Counted from the first letter of the stretch, positions 1 to 11,083 are shown. The stretch is 60,770 nucleotides of DNA from Rossellomorea aquimaris (GCF_008180865.1 NZ_VTEX01000008.1:1-60770), one strand, 5' to 3'. Notes: generated by a model from the sequence alone, not told the origin. Program-made: numbers and translations.

Positions 1-57
<57 letters not shown>

Positions 58-162
58 ACAAAGAGTCATTTTTAAAATGAACAACAATTGGTCGGTATTC
101 GGCTTTCTTGACATCAATTCTTTATCTAGTTTTGAAGGAACAACCCTTCAATTGAATATTCG

Positions 163-279
<117 letters not shown>

Positions 280-293
280 AAATGTGAGAAAGA

Positions 294-318
294 GTAGCTC
301 TTAGGGCTGCTTTTTTTT
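294..318 (+). terminator. Terminator of the upstream rRNA operon
   Basis: GTAGCTC pairs with GGGCTGC (7 bp, two G-U pairs) around a 3-nt loop and is followed by eight T. It lies 15 nt after the 5S gene and should end the rrn transcript. Confidence 0.8.
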
Positions 319-319
319 G

Positions 320-817
320 TGGTTTGAATTTATGTGATTGTGGATTGAACATCAATCCTCTATACATCTAAGCTTTGGAAAAGATAATTTAATTAGTTGG
401 TAATCCTACGAGAGGCTAGTTGATAATTGGAAAATGACGCATAAAACGAAAAAAACGACTCAAAAATAGCCGGAAATGACGCATAAAAATAAAAAACCAC
501 GCAATTACCACGAATCCTCGACTATTAACATTTAGTTCACCATTGAAAACTCCCAGCTTTGATACAAAATAAAGCACTTTCCTTATCTAATCCCCCAATT
601 AGCCACAACCTTTCTGAAAGAATCCATCTTAATCCTAATTAATTAATTTCTACTCTTCCTCCATCCCTATAATCAACTCCCATCCCATACCACAGCACTT
701 CCTAAACAAAACACCGCACTCCCAATGCCCCAATTCCTTATTTCTATCCAACAATCTCACATTCCCACGTTTAAAACCTTCCTAAAACAGGAAAACTTCT
801 AAGGTCATACTTCATAA
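320..817. other. Non-coding gap, G-depleted on the + strand
   Basis: No credible gene was found between the 5S terminator and the ctsR promoter. From about 541 to 780 the + strand holds 11 G against 81 C by hand count, opposite to the purine-rich coding strands elsewhere here. A short direct repeat (GGAAAATGACGCATAAAA at 429-446 and GGAAATGACGCATAAAA at 472-488) sits in its left part. The strand asymmetry would suit a decayed gene on the - strand, but no reading frame of useful length remains. Confidence 0.5.
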
Positions 818-872
818 TTGCAAAGTTTAAAACACGGTTGTATAATTATAGTCAAATATAGTCAAAGTCAAA
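818..872 (+). promoter_or_regulatory. Sigma-A promoter and CtsR operator of the ctsR operon
   Basis: The -35 is TTGCAA (818-823) and the -10 is TATAAT (841-846), with a 17-bp spacer. Immediately downstream, AGTCAAA at 850-856 and 860-866 are separated by TAT, matching the known CtsR operator (heptad repeat A/GGTCAAA-NAN-A/GGTCAAA). A third heptad at 866-872 overlaps the second by one base. Binding here would block transcription initiation, so the operon is very likely repressed by its own first product. Confidence 0.9.
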
Positions 873-888
873 ATGAGGAGGAGGTTTG

Positions 889-1350
889 ATGAGGAACATA
901 TCCGACATCATTGAACGTTATTTAAAGAATGTTTTAGAACTGAGCGAAAGTGAGATAGTCGAGATTAAAAGAAGCGAGATTGCTGATAAGTTTCAATGTG
1001 TTCCTTCTCAAATTAATTATGTGATCAATACCCGGTTCACGATAGAACGAGGGTATGTAGTAGAAAGTAAACGAGGTGGCGGGGGTTACATCCGAATCAT
1101 GAAGGTTAAGGCCCACGATCAAGTTCATCTTATTGACCAGCTAGTAGCTTTAATAACACAAACCATCAGTCAGAATTCGGCGGCTGATATTGTGTTTCGA
1201 TTAGTGGAAGAGGATATTATTTCTGAGAGGGAAGCGAAGATTATGCTGAGCGTAATGGACCGTTCGGTGATCATGGTAGATTTACCTGAACGGGATGTAT
1301 TGAGGGGAAGAATGCTCAGGGCCATGTTGGATACATTGAAATATGAGTAA
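889..1350 (+). CDS. ctsR: CtsR, transcriptional repressor of class III heat-shock genes
   Basis: This 153-aa protein is a dimeric repressor of clp genes. The N-terminal winged helix-turn-helix covers roughly residues 25-70; the glycine-rich wing (RGGGGYIRI, 62-70) includes Arg62, the position whose phosphorylation by McsB abolishes DNA binding in studied homologues. The C-terminal part is the dimerisation/McsB-interaction domain. ATG at 889 is chosen over the TTG at 886 because it sits 5-8 nt after AGGAGGAGG and gives the usual family length. First gene of ctsR-mcsA-mcsB-clpC, preceded by its own operator. Confidence 0.97.
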   Translation: MRNISDIIERYLKNVLELSESEIVEIKRSEIADKFQCVPSQINYVINTRFTIERGYVVESKRGGGGYIRIMKVKAHDQVHLIDQLVALITQTISQNSAADIVFRLVEEDIISEREAKIMLSVMDRSVIMVDLPERDVLRGRMLRAMLDTLKYE

Positions 1351-1369
1351 GTTTTGAGAGGTGAGTAGG

Positions 1370-1918
1370 ATGGTTTGTCAAGAGTGTAATGAAAGACCTG
1401 CAACCCTTCATTTTACCAAGGTGATAAATGGGGAAAAGACAGAGGTTCATTTATGTGAACAATGCGCTCAGGATAAGGGTGAAATGTTTATGTTTGATTC
1501 TTCTTCAGGGTTCTCTGTGAACAATCTATTGGCAGGTCTTCTTAATATAGCCCCTGCATTTAAGCAGGCAAAAGAAACGGAAATTCCTAAGACAGAGGTT
1601 TTACAGTGTGAAAAGTGTAAAATGACTTTTCAGCAATTCATTAATGTAGGACGCTTCGGCTGTGCCCATTGTTATGAAACGTTTAAAGATGAACTTACTC
1701 CTCTTTTAAAGCGCGTTCATAGTGGGAATGTTGAGCACCACGGGAAGGTTCCGGAACGCATGGGTGGAGCCATTCACATCAAGAAGAAGATTCAGCAGTT
1801 GAAATCGGATCTGCAAACGATGATTGCAGATGAAGAGTTCGAAAAAGCAGCAGAGATACGAGACGAAATTCGCTCCCTGGAGAAAGATGTTCATAAAGAG
1901 GGGGGAGATAAAGGATGA
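1370..1918 (+). CDS. mcsA: McsA, zinc-binding activator of the McsB arginine kinase
   Basis: 182 aa. Two zinc-finger modules are visible: Cys3/Cys6 with Cys29/Cys32, and Cys80/Cys83 with Cys98/Cys101. A UVR-type helical segment (about 140-175, containing [13 protein letters not shown]) closes the protein; UVR motifs bind ClpC or UvrB-like partners. McsA activates McsB and tethers it to ClpC. ATG 1370 is preferred to GTG 1361: AGAGGTGAG lies at the right distance and homologues begin M-x-C-Q-E-C. The stop overlaps the mcsB start by 4 nt, which suggests translational coupling. Confidence 0.95.
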   Translation: MVCQECNERPATLHFTKVINGEKTEVHLCEQCAQDKGEMFMFDSSSGFSVNNLLAGLLNIAPAFKQAKETEIPKTEVLQCEKCKMTFQQFINVGRFGCAHCYETFKDELTPLLKRVHSGNVEHHGKVPERMGGAIHIKKKIQQLKSDLQTMIADEEFEKAAEIRDEIRSLEKDVHKEGGDKG

Positions 1919-2997
1919 GTCTGGAGAAGTTTTTACAAAATGCTGTTAGCTCCTGGATGAATGAAGAAGGACCGAATTCAGATATTGTCCTTAGTTCGCG
2001 GGTCCGGCTCGCAAGAAACATGACGGACTTTCGTTTTTCTACTTTATATTCTTCTGAAGAAGCTAAAGAGATCGTGGATCGCGTCAAGGATAAGCTCTCT
2101 TTATACCCAAAGAATTTAGGAGAATTAGAATTTTTACCTACAAGTGAGATTCAGCCTCTCCAAAAGAGGGTATTGATGGAGAAACACCTTATTAGTCCTA
2201 ACTTAGCGGAGGACACGAATCATGGAGCTGTCCTTCTATCCAATGAAGAAGATATTAGCATAATGGTAAACGAAGAGGACCACATTCGAATACAGTGTTT
2301 ATATCCAGGATTGCAATTGAAGGAAGCTTTACAGAGAGCGAATCAGATCGATGATTGGTTTGAGAGTGAATTTGATTTTGCTTTTGATGAGAAACATGGA
2401 TATTTAACGACTTGCCCCACTAATGTGGGGACCGGGCTTCGAGCTTCCGTGATGATGCACTTGCCTGGTCTGGTTCTGACCCAGCAATTAAATCGGATCA
2501 TTCCTGCCATTAACCAATTAGGTCTGGTGGTTAGAGGGATTTATGGAGAAGGCAGCGAAGCGTTAGGGAACATTTTTCAGATTTCGAATCAAACGACACT
2601 TGGTAAATCTGAAGAAGATATCGTGGAAGATTTATTGAGCGTCGTGAAGCAGATCATTGATAAAGAACACTCGGCGCGGGACGCATTAGTTAAAACGTCT
2701 AACATACAATTAGAAGATAGGATCTTTCGTTCACTTGGCGTGTTGGAGCATAGTAGAATTATTGAGTCCAAGGAAGCAGCGAAGTGTTTATCGGATGTCA
2801 GACTTGGAATTGATTTAGGATACATCAAAGTTATATCTAAGAATATATTGAATGAACTAATGATTTTAACCCAACCTGGATTTTTACAACAATATTCTGG
2901 AGGTCCATTGAGACCAAATGAAAGAGATATAAGAAGGTCTTCTTTGATTCGGGAGCGAATTAAGTTAGATAAGGATACATGTGAGGAGGAAAAATAA
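1915..2997 (+). CDS. mcsB: McsB, protein-arginine kinase
   Basis: 360 aa, full length for the family. It phosphorylates arginines on proteins, marking them for ClpC-ClpP degradation, and inactivates CtsR. The phosphagen-kinase core is recognisable: SSRVRLARN (27-35) in the nucleotide-binding part, an acidic NEED segment near 119-122, and the conserved Cys167 in [14 protein letters not shown]. The C-terminal RDIRRS (337-342) matches the phosphoarginine-sensing RDxxR motif. It starts in an ATGA overlap with mcsA, and clpC begins one base after its stop. Confidence 0.96.
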   Translation: MSLEKFLQNAVSSWMNEEGPNSDIVLSSRVRLARNMTDFRFSTLYSSEEAKEIVDRVKDKLSLYPKNLGELEFLPTSEIQPLQKRVLMEKHLISPNLAEDTNHGAVLLSNEEDISIMVNEEDHIRIQCLYPGLQLKEALQRANQIDDWFESEFDFAFDEKHGYLTTCPTNVGTGLRASVMMHLPGLVLTQQLNRIIPAINQLGLVVRGIYGEGSEALGNIFQISNQTTLGKSEEDIVEDLLSVVKQIIDKEHSARDALVKTSNIQLEDRIFRSLGVLEHSRIIESKEAAKCLSDVRLGIDLGYIKVISKNILNELMILTQPGFLQQYSGGPLRPNERDIRRSSLIRERIKLDKDTCEEEK

Positions 2998-2998
2998 T

Positions 2999-5446
2999 AT
3001 GATGTTTGGTCGATTTACAGAAAGAGCACAAAAGGTATTGGCATTAGCTCAAGAAGAAGCTATTCGTCTGGCGCACAGTAATATTGGTACTGAACATATT
3101 TTATTGGGACTTGTCCGCGAAGGTGAAGGGATTGCCGCTAAAGCACTTACGGCGTTGGGACTGAGCCCTGAAAAGATTCAGAAAGAAGTGGAAGGATTAA
3201 TCGGAAAAGGTACCGAGAAATCTCAAACGATCCATTATACACCCCGAGCGAAGAAAGTGATTGAGCTTTCTATGGATGAGGCTCGTAAACTGGGTCACTC
3301 ATATGTAGGAACGGAACATATTTTACTAGGGTTGATTCGTGAAGGTGAAGGAGTAGCCGCTCGTGTGCTTGGTAATCTTGGAGTCAGCTTAAATAAAGCA
3401 AGACAGCAGGTATTGCAGTTACTTGGCAGCAATGATTCAAGTAACCACCAGGGCGGGGGCAATGCAAATGCCAATACGCCTACCCTTGATGGCTTAGCCC
3501 GTGACTTGACGGCGATTGCCCGTGAAGGCAGCTTAGATCCGGTGATCGGACGAAGCAAAGAAATTCAGCGTGTCATTGAAGTGCTAAGTCGACGTACGAA
3601 GAATAACCCGGTTCTGATTGGTGAGCCTGGTGTAGGTAAGACCGCGATTGCAGAGGGTCTTGCCCAGCAGATCATTGCCAATGAAGTTCCTGAAATTCTC
3701 CGGGACAAACGAGTGATGACACTGGATATGGGTACAGTGGTAGCCGGTACGAAATATCGTGGTGAGTTCGAGGATCGATTAAAGAAAGTAATGGATGAAA
3801 TCCGTCAAGCAGGTAACATCATCCTGTTTATCGATGAACTTCATACATTAATTGGAGCAGGTGGGGCTGAAGGTGCCATTGATGCCTCAAACATCTTAAA
3901 ACCATCTCTTGCTCGCGGTGAATTACAGTGTATCGGTGCAACGACATTAGATGAGTACCGAAAATATATTGAAAAGGATGCTGCGTTAGAGCGCCGTTTC
4001 CAACCAATCCAAGTCAATGAACCAACGGCAGAAGAGTCCATTCAGATTCTTAAAGGTTTACGTGATCGTTATGAAGCCCATCACCGCGTGTCGATTACAG
4101 ATGAAGCGATTGATGCGGCAGTGAAATTTTCTGATCGCTATATCTCAGACCGCTTCTTACCGGATAAGGCGATCGATTTAATTGATGAAGCTGGCTCTAA
4201 AGTGCGCTTACGTTCTTATACAACGCCGCCAAACTTGAAAGAGCTTGAAGCCAAGCTGGAAGAAATCCGCAAAGAGAAGGATGCAGCGGTTCAAAGCCAA
4301 GAGTTTGAAAAGGCAGCTTCTCTAAGAGATTCAGAGCAGAAACTTCGTGAAGAGCTGGAAGAAACGAAGAACACATGGAAAGAAAAGCAAGGCCAGGAAA
4401 ATACAGAAGTGACCGTTGAAGATATTGCGAAAGTTGTATCGAACTGGACGGGAGTACCGGTATCGAAGCTTGCTCAGACTGAGACGGATCGATTACTAAA
4501 GCTGGAAGAGATCCTACATTCCAGAGTCATCGGTCAATCCGAAGCAGTCGTAGCAGTATCAAAAGCCGTCCGTCGAGCAAGAGCCGGCCTGAAAGATCCG
4601 AAGCGCCCAATCGGTTCCTTCATCTTCTTAGGTCCGACTGGTGTAGGGAAAACAGAACTTGCCCGTGCGCTGGCGGAATCCATGTTCGGTGACGAGGATG
4701 CCATGATCCGTATTGATATGTCGGAGTACATGGAGAAACATTCGACTTCCCGTTTAGTAGGTTCTCCTCCAGGGTATGTAGGATATGAAGAAGGTGGCCA
4801 GTTAACGGAGAAAGTTCGCCGCAAACCATATTCCGTCGTTCTATTGGATGAAATTGAAAAAGCACACCCTGATGTATTTAACATCCTTCTGCAAGTGTTG
4901 GAAGACGGGCGTTTGACGGATTCTAAAGGAAGAACGGTAGACTTTAGAAACACAGTGTTAATTATGACATCTAACGTTGGTGCCCAGTCCCTTAAGAGCA
5001 ATAAATATGTGGGGTTCAATATTCAAGATGGAAAACAGGATTATAAGGATATGAAAGGCAAGGTAATGGAGGAGCTGAAACGAGCTTTCCGACCAGAGTT
5101 CCTTAACCGTATCGATGAAATCATTGTGTTCCATTCCCTTGAAAAAGATCACTTAAAAGAGATTGTGACCTTGATGTCCAACCAATTGACAACTCGCTTG
5201 AAAGAGCAGGATATTCATTTAGAGCTTTCAGCTGCTGCTAAAGAAAAAATAGCAGATGAAGGATTCGATCCTGAATACGGTGCGCGTCCACTGCGTCGTG
5301 CCATTCAGAAGCATGTAGAGGATAAACTGTCAGAAGAGCTGTTAAGAGGCAAGGTGCTGACAGGACAGAATATATTGATCGATGTAGAAGATAGTGAGTT
5401 TGTTGTGAAGGTAAAAGAAGAAGCAGCAGCAAATACTCCTACTTAA
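2999..5446 (+). CDS. clpC: ClpC, AAA+ unfoldase of the ClpCP protease
   Basis: 815 aa, a class I Hsp100. Order: an N domain with two Clp repeats (about 1-150, each with the GTEHILLGL motif), AAA-1 with Walker A GEPGVGKT, a coiled M domain inserted in AAA-1 (contains [13 protein letters not shown], the McsA/MecA contact region), then AAA-2 with Walker [13 protein letters not shown] tripeptide near residue 670 is the usual ClpP-docking loop. It unfolds substrates for ClpP, including arginine-phosphorylated proteins. ATG 2999 gives the family N-terminus [10 protein letters not shown] and follows GAGGAGGA; the longer GTG start upstream is not supported. Confidence 0.97.
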   Translation: MMFGRFTERAQKVLALAQEEAIRLAHSNIGTEHILLGLVREGEGIAAKALTALGLSPEKIQKEVEGLIGKGTEKSQTIHYTPRAKKVIELSMDEARKLGHSYVGTEHILLGLIREGEGVAARVLGNLGVSLNKARQQVLQLLGSNDSSNHQGGGNANANTPTLDGLARDLTAIAREGSLDPVIGRSKEIQRVIEVLSRRTKNNPVLIGEPGVGKTAIAEGLAQQIIANEVPEILRDKRVMTLDMGTVVAGTKYRGEFEDRLKKVMDEIRQAGNIILFIDELHTLIGAGGAEGAIDASNILKPSLARGELQCIGATTLDEYRKYIEKDAALERRFQPIQVNEPTAEESIQILKGLRDRYEAHHRVSITDEAIDAAVKFSDRYISDRFLPDKAIDLIDEAGSKVRLRSYTTPPNLKELEAKLEEIRKEKDAAVQSQEFEKAASLRDSEQKLREELEETKNTWKEKQGQENTEVTVEDIAKVVSNWTGVPVSKLAQTETDRLLKLEEILHSRVIGQSEAVVAVSKAVRRARAGLKDPKRPIGSFIFLGPTGVGKTELARALAESMFGDEDAMIRIDMSEYMEKHSTSRLVGSPPGYVGYEEGGQLTEKVRRKPYSVVLLDEIEKAHPDVFNILLQVLEDGRLTDSKGRTVDFRNTVLIMTSNVGAQSLKSNKYVGFNIQDGKQDYKDMKGKVMEELKRAFRPEFLNRIDEIIVFHSLEKDHLKEIVTLMSNQLTTRLKEQDIHLELSAAAKEKIADEGFDPEYGARPLRRAIQKHVEDKLSEELLRGKVLTGQNILIDVEDSEFVVKVKEEAAANTPT

Positions 5447-5460
5447 TACAATCGCTAGAA

Positions 5461-5498
5461 AAGGAGGTACACGTATATGTTTTTCGTGTACCTCTTTT
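5461..5498 (+). terminator. Terminator after clpC
   Basis: GAGGTACACG (5464-5473) pairs perfectly with CGTGTACCTC (5485-5494) around an 11-nt loop and is followed by TTTTAT. It separates the ctsR operon from radA, which in B. subtilis belongs to the same operon. Confidence 0.8.
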
Positions 5499-5518
5499 AT
5501 CATAATATGGCTTTACGA

Positions 5519-5548
5519 GGGATTCTTGTCGCCTCTAAGCAAGCCGGC
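5519..5548. repeat. Right-arm remnant of the hairpin repeat
   Basis: This segment matches the right arm of the complete repeats that follow (TTGTCGCCTCT, then AGCAAGCCGGC) but has no left arm. The GTCTTATGC stretch is also missing between GATTC and TTGTC. It looks like a decayed fourth unit at the left edge of the array. Confidence 0.65.
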
Positions 5549-5573
5549 TCCGCTTTTCTTATTGTCTAGCTCC

Positions 5574-5674
5574 GCCGGCTAGTCCCTCGAGGTCATAAGT
5601 CAATCTCGCCAAAAAGGCAAAGACCGCCTTTTCAGCGAGCTCGCCTTATGCTTGTCGGGCCTAAGCAAGCCGGC
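5574..5674. repeat. Bacillaceae intergenic hairpin repeat, copy 1
   Basis: A 101-nt imperfect palindrome. Outer arms GCCGGCT/AGCCGGC, then AGTCCC/GGGCCT (one mismatch), CATAAG near CTTATG, CTCGC/GCGAG, and inner AAGGC/GCCTT. Linkers between copies contain CCGCTTTTCTT and TGTCTAGCTC. I recall similar sequences scattered in intergenic regions of Bacillus relatives, but I cannot give a formal family name. Confidence 0.8.
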
Positions 5675-5699
5675 TCCGCTTTTCTTGTTGTCTAGCTCC

Positions 5700-5800
5700 G
5701 CCGGCTAGAGGCTCGAGGTCATAAGTCAAATCAACCAAAAAGGCAAAGAGCGCCTTTCCGGTTGATTCGTCTTATGCTTGTCGCCTCTGAGCAAGCCGGC
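5700..5800. repeat. Bacillaceae intergenic hairpin repeat, copy 2
   Basis: Starts exactly 126 bp after copy 1. Here the arms pair perfectly at GCCGGCT/AGCCGGC, AGAGGC/GCCTCT, CATAAG/CTTATG, AATCAACC/GGTTGATT and AAGGC/GCCTT. Arm sequences differ from copy 1 while pairing is preserved. Confidence 0.8.
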
Positions 5801-5825
5801 TCCGCTTTTCTTATTGTCTAGCTCT

Positions 5826-5926
5826 GCCGGCTAGTCCCTCGAGGTCATAAGTCAATCTCGCCAAAAAGGCAAAGAGCGCCTTTCCGGTTGATTCGTCTTA
5901 TGCTTGTCGCCTCTAAACAAGCCGGC
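5826..5926. repeat. Intergenic hairpin repeat, copy 3 (hybrid of copies 1 and 2)
   Basis: Starts 126 bp after copy 2. The left arm carries the copy 1 version (AGTCCC, AATCTCGCC) and the right arm the copy 2 version (GGTTGATT, GCCTCT). The two middle helices therefore no longer match, although the outer GCCGGCT/AGCCGGC and CATAAG/CTTATG pairs remain. Confidence 0.78.
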
Positions 5927-5936
5927 TCCGCTTTTC

Positions 5937-5996
5937 TTGTAACCATTACATAAAACCGATACAATCATTCCAAAAGGGTATTTTCATGGAATGATT
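5937..5996 (+). promoter_or_regulatory. Candidate radA promoter with an inverted repeat at the start site
   Basis: TTGTAA (5937-5942) and TACAAT (5960-5965) are 17 bp apart. A perfect 10-bp inverted repeat, AATCATTCCA (5963-5972) and TGGAATGATT (5987-5996), spans the -10 edge and the expected start site. No T-run follows, so it is not a terminator; it could be an operator or a 5' hairpin. The -35 sits directly after the last repeat unit, so the repeat edge may contribute to it. Confidence 0.5.
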
Positions 5997-6031
5997 AGAG
6001 TACAAATAGAGTAAAAGAGGAGAAGAATAGA

Positions 6032-7408
6032 TTGGCAAAGAAAAAGACAAAGTTTGTATGTTCATCATGTGGATATGAGTCTGCTAAATGGATGGGGAAA
6101 TGTCCGGGATGTAACGAGTGGAACACGATGGTGGAAGAGGTTGAGATGACCGGGAAGAAGCCTCGTGGGTCGTTTATGCATTCTGAAAATAGCGGGCCAA
6201 CTAAAGCAGAGAAGCTTATCTCAATCGAAACAAAGCAAGAACCAAGAGTATTGACCGAGTCGAAAGAGCTGAATCGGGTGTTGGGTGGGGGAGTCGTTCC
6301 GGGATCCCTCGTATTGATCGGTGGAGATCCGGGCATTGGTAAATCTACTTTATTGCTACAGGTTTCTGCCCAGCTGGCTGATCAAAAGCAGAAGGTTTTA
6401 TATATATCCGGTGAAGAATCCATCAAGCAAACAAAACTTCGGGCAGATCGATTACATGTGAAATCCGATGATCTATATATATTTGCAGAAACAAATCTTG
6501 AATTGATTCATCAGACGATTGAACAGATCTCACCTGATTTTGTCATCATCGATTCGATTCAAACGATTTTTCACCCTGAAGTGACCTCTGCTCCAGGCAG
6601 TGTTTCTCAGGTAAGGGAATGTACAGCGGAATTAATGAGAATAGGGAAAACAAAAGGCATCGCCATCTTTATCGTAGGGCATGTTACAAAAGAAGGATCG
6701 ATTGCAGGGCCTCGTTTATTGGAGCATATGGTTGATACCGTGCTGTATTTTGAAGGGGAACGTCATCATTCGTATCGTATTTTAAGAGCCGTGAAGAACC
6801 GCTTTGGATCGACGAATGAGATGGGGATTTTTGAAATGAAAGAGCTTGGTCTGGAGGAAGTCGCAAATCCTTCTGAGATATTCCTGGAGGAGCGCTCCCA
6901 AGGCGCGGCAGGCTCAACGGTCGTTGCTTCCATGGAGGGTACAAGACCTGTTCTAGTGGAGATACAAGCTCTTGTCACTCCAACAAGCTTCAACAACCCA
7001 CGACGAATGGCGACGGGGATTGATCATAGCCGGGTTTCACTCATCATGGCCGTATTGGAGAAGCGGGCAGGAATGCTATTGCAGCAGCAGGATGCCTATC
7101 TGAAAGTGGCAGGTGGAGTGAAACTGGATGAACCGGCGATTGATTTGGCCGTTGCAGCGAGTATTGCGTCGAGCTTTCGTGATAAAGCGTCAAGGGCCCA
7201 CGATTGTATCATTGGAGAAGTTGGTTTGACAGGTGAAATAAGAAGGGTTTCGAGGATTGAGCAACGTGTCCAGGAAGCGGCTAAATTAGGTTTTAAACGT
7301 GTGATTATTCCCCAAAATAACTTAAGTGGGTGGCATCCGCCTACTGATATAGAAGTCACAGGAGTATCAAATATAAATGAAGCGCTGGCTATTATTTTAG
7401 GAGGATAG
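6032..7408 (+). CDS. radA: RadA/Sms, DNA repair and recombination ATPase
   Basis: 458 aa. N-terminal zinc finger Cys10/Cys13/Cys24/Cys27, RecA-like ATPase core with Walker [11 protein letters not shown] (97-106), the RadA signature KNRFG (255-259), and a C-terminal Lon-protease-like domain without proteolytic role. RadA processes recombination intermediates and, in Bacillus, interacts with DisA, the next gene (3-nt gap). TTG 6032 is used: AGAGGAG lies about 10 nt upstream and homologues start M-A-K at this point. Confidence 0.95.
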   Translation: MAKKKTKFVCSSCGYESAKWMGKCPGCNEWNTMVEEVEMTGKKPRGSFMHSENSGPTKAEKLISIETKQEPRVLTESKELNRVLGGGVVPGSLVLIGGDPGIGKSTLLLQVSAQLADQKQKVLYISGEESIKQTKLRADRLHVKSDDLYIFAETNLELIHQTIEQISPDFVIIDSIQTIFHPEVTSAPGSVSQVRECTAELMRIGKTKGIAIFIVGHVTKEGSIAGPRLLEHMVDTVLYFEGERHHSYRILRAVKNRFGSTNEMGIFEMKELGLEEVANPSEIFLEERSQGAAGSTVVASMEGTRPVLVEIQALVTPTSFNNPRRMATGIDHSRVSLIMAVLEKRAGMLLQQQDAYLKVAGGVKLDEPAIDLAVAASIASSFRDKASRAHDCIIGEVGLTGEIRRVSRIEQRVQEAAKLGFKRVIIPQNNLSGWHPPTDIEVTGVSNINEALAIILGG

Positions 7409-7411
7409 GAA

Positions 7412-8485
7412 ATGGAAGATAAGAAGGCAAGAGAGAAGTCCATGTCGGATATTTTACAATTCGTTGCTCCTGGTGCCCCGATCAGGGATGGTATTGATAA
7501 TGTGCTGAGAGCCAATACAGGAGGGCTCATTGTTGTTGGCTACAATGATAAGGTGAAATCTGTACTGGACGGCGGATTTCATATCAATTGCGCTTTTTCT
7601 CCTAGCTATCTATATGAGCTGGCCAAGATGGATGGGGCCATCATCCTGAATGAAGCGGGTACGAAGATTATTTTGGCCAATGCCCAGTTGGCTCCCGATG
7701 TGTACGTTCCTTCAACTGAAACTGGAATGAGGCACCGTACGGCTGAACGGGTTGCAAGACAAACCAATGCCCTTGTCATCGCCATCTCTCAACGGAGGAA
7801 CGTCATCACCCTGTATCAAGGTAACTTTCGATATGCATTAAAGGACATCTCTGTCATCTTGACGAAGGCCAACCAGGCGATTCAAACATTGGAGAAGTAT
7901 AAGGTGGTTCTGGATCAGAGCATTTCTAATTTATCGGTGCTGGAGTTTGAGGAGCTTGTGACACAAAGCGACCTACTGCAGGTTCTTCACAGATTCGAAA
8001 TGGTATTAAGAATTAAGAACGAGTTATTGACCTATTTAAGCGAGCTGGGTGTCGAAGGTAGATTGATACGCCTTCAGATGAATGAGCTATTGGCAGATAT
8101 TGAAGATGAGGCGATGCTCATTATAAGGGATTATTCCCAGGAAAGAAATATAAAGCCGTTCGAACTACTCTATAAATTTCAGGAGCTTGTCCATTCAGAA
8201 GTATTAGAGGATAATGTCCTATTAAAATTATTAGGCTATCATGGGTATGTTCATCACGATGATGCCATCTATCCAAGAGGATATCGCGTGTTGAATAAGA
8301 TCCCGCGTTTACCGATTGTAATCATCGAAAACCTTATTACCAGGTTCGAAACCCTCCCTCATGTAGTGAGTGCTTCAGTGGATGATTTGGATGAAGTGGA
8401 AGGAATAGGAGAGGTCAGGGCACGGAAAATCAAAGAGGGATTAAAACTGATCAAAGAACAAACGTTTGCCGATCGACAGTTATAG
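7412..8485 (+). CDS. disA: DisA, DNA-integrity-scanning diadenylate cyclase
   Basis: 357 aa, the usual length. It makes c-di-AMP from two ATP and pauses at branched DNA. The N-terminal DAC domain carries the DGA (74-76) and RHR (107-109) active-site motifs. A helical spine follows, and the C-terminal helix-hairpin-helix DNA-binding domain shows [13 protein letters not shown]. It forms a two-gene unit with radA, consistent with joint function at recombination intermediates and with a sporulation checkpoint role known in B. subtilis. Confidence 0.96.
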   Translation: MEDKKAREKSMSDILQFVAPGAPIRDGIDNVLRANTGGLIVVGYNDKVKSVLDGGFHINCAFSPSYLYELAKMDGAIILNEAGTKIILANAQLAPDVYVPSTETGMRHRTAERVARQTNALVIAISQRRNVITLYQGNFRYALKDISVILTKANQAIQTLEKYKVVLDQSISNLSVLEFEELVTQSDLLQVLHRFEMVLRIKNELLTYLSELGVEGRLIRLQMNELLADIEDEAMLIIRDYSQERNIKPFELLYKFQELVHSEVLEDNVLLKLLGYHGYVHHDDAIYPRGYRVLNKIPRLPIVIIENLITRFETLPHVVSASVDDLDEVEGIGEVRARKIKEGLKLIKEQTFADRQL

Positions 8486-8699
8486 GTATGTGGTCCTGTA
8501 TTTGCCATATATGGGATAATTGAAGCATTTTCAAAAAATTGACAGTCATTATGAGACATGTTAGCCTTCACTTAAGGAAGCTAGTAAAATGGGATAAGTA
8601 TATCAAAATGGTTTCCATAGTATTAAATTTAAAATTTTCAAGGGCTATGACGTTTCAAAAATAGCAAATTGTTTATAATGAATAGGAGGAGGTGAGGGA
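8486..8699 (+). promoter_or_regulatory. disA-yacL gap with weak promoter candidates
   Basis: No clear terminator follows disA. Two weak candidates exist: TTGACA (8539-8544) with TAGCCT 17 bp later, and a good TATAAT (8674-8679) with only a poor -35 (TTTCAA, 8653-8658, 15-bp spacer). The second lies immediately before the yacL ribosome-binding site, leaving little leader. I see no other structure. Confidence 0.3.
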
Positions 8700-9791
8700 A
8701 TGTTAAAAAAAATCGTTCAAGCGTGCTTCCTTATCGTCGGGGGAACACTGGGGATATTTCTGCTTCCCGAATTATTTACCGTCATAAATTTATCAGACAT
8801 TCCTTTAATTAATAACCCTTATATGACTGCTATATTTGGTGCCATTATTTTTTATATTCTTACGTTTTGGGCAGTCGAGTATGTCGTCAATTTCGTCAAG
8901 TGGTTTGAAGATAGTTTAGTAAAAGCTCCAGTAACGGATCTGTTATTTGGCAGTTTAGGACTTATTATCGGTCTTTTTGTTGCGTATCTGTTTGGGATTC
9001 CTTTCAATCAAATGGAGATCCCGATTGTCAACACAGTGGTTCCGATTCTATTAACGTTGATTCTTGGATATTTAGGATTTCAAGTTGGCTTTAAGAAAAG
9101 GGATGAACTGGTCAGTCTGTTTGGTACTACAAATAGAGGCAAGAAAAAAGGGACTGACGAAGATTCTGATGAAGCGGGTGTGAAAACCCTGAAGATACTG
9201 GATACGAGTGTGATTATCGATGGTCGTATCGCAGATATCTGTCAAACTGGATTCTTAGAAGGAATTGTCGTGATCCCACAGTTCGTGCTGGAAGAGCTTC
9301 AGCATATTGCGGATTCTTCAGACGTGTTGAAACGAAACCGTGGACGACGAGGGCTTGATATCCTGAATCGTATTCAAAAGGAGCTTCCTGTTGAGGTTCA
9401 GATTTATGAAGGTGACTTCGAGGAAATTCAGGAAGTTGATTCGAAGCTGGTGAAATTAGCTAAGCTTACGAATGGGATCGTTGTAACGAATGATTTCAAC
9501 TTGAATAAAGTGTGTGATCTTCAAGGTGTACAAGTATTGAATATCAATGATTTAGCTAACGCCGTTAAGCCGGTTGTATTGCCTGGAGAAGAATTGAAGG
9601 TTCAGGTAATCAAAGATGGGAAAGAACATAACCAAGGGATCGCGTATCTCGATGATGGTACGATGATCGTTGTAGAAGAAGGACGCAATTATATCGGCAA
9701 GTACATCGATGTACTGGTAACATCTGTTCTTCAAACCTCTGCGGGCCGGATGATCTTTGCCAAGCCCAAACAGTTAGAAAAAGCTTTATAA
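8700..9791 (+). CDS. yacL: YacL, membrane-anchored PIN/TRAM-domain protein
   Basis: 363 aa. The first ~135 residues hold about four hydrophobic membrane segments. A PIN nuclease-like domain follows ([14 protein letters not shown] supplies the first acidic residue; [10 protein letters not shown] another), and then a C-terminal TRAM domain predicted to bind nucleic acid. The fold suggests a membrane-tethered ribonuclease, but the substrate is not established to my knowledge. Start: ATG 8700 after GGAGGAGGTGAGG. Its place between disA and ispD is conserved in Bacillus. Confidence 0.9.
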   Translation: MLKKIVQACFLIVGGTLGIFLLPELFTVINLSDIPLINNPYMTAIFGAIIFYILTFWAVEYVVNFVKWFEDSLVKAPVTDLLFGSLGLIIGLFVAYLFGIPFNQMEIPIVNTVVPILLTLILGYLGFQVGFKKRDELVSLFGTTNRGKKKGTDEDSDEAGVKTLKILDTSVIIDGRIADICQTGFLEGIVVIPQFVLEELQHIADSSDVLKRNRGRRGLDILNRIQKELPVEVQIYEGDFEEIQEVDSKLVKLAKLTNGIVVTNDFNLNKVCDLQGVQVLNINDLANAVKPVVLPGEELKVQVIKDGKEHNQGIAYLDDGTMIVVEEGRNYIGKYIDVLVTSVLQTSAGRMIFAKPKQLEKAL

Positions 9792-9802
9792 GTAATCATG
9801 CC

Positions 9803-9832
9803 CTGACTCTATTGATTCAGTAAGGTATAATA
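9803..9832 (+). promoter_or_regulatory. Candidate promoter for ispD-ispF
   Basis: CTGACT (9803-9808) and TATAAT (9827-9832) are separated by 18 bp. The -10 is consensus and the -35 shares 4 of 6 bases. It lies 35 bp before the ispD start in the short gap after yacL. Confidence 0.5.
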
Positions 9833-9854
9833 AATAGTATTACTAGAGAGTTAA

Positions 9855-11040
<1,186 letters not shown>

Positions 11041-11074
11041 GGGGAGAAATCTGCTTTATTCCCTTTCATAACGG

Positions 11075-11083
11075 TGTTAAAAT
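11075..11083 (+). promoter_or_regulatory. Possible extended -10 promoter for gltX
   Basis: TGTTAAAAT resembles an extended -10 (TGn-TATAAT). No good -35 is present at 17 bp (TTTATT). It would give gltX its own start in the 86-bp gap after ispF. No terminator is visible in the gap, so read-through from ispD-ispF is equally possible. Confidence 0.3.

Noticed and set aside
280..885. tRNA genes after 5S
   Set aside because: No cloverleaf pairing, GTTCGA-type T loop or CCA end was seen.
4534..5019. 161-codon antisense frame inside clpC
   Set aside because: It mirrors the conserved AAA-2 coding sequence; no Shine-Dalgarno and low-complexity Ser/Arg/Thr composition.
5574..5926. CRISPR array (regular 126-bp period)
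   Set aside because: Units are 101-nt palindromes with 25-bp near-identical linkers; there are no unique spacers and no cas genes.
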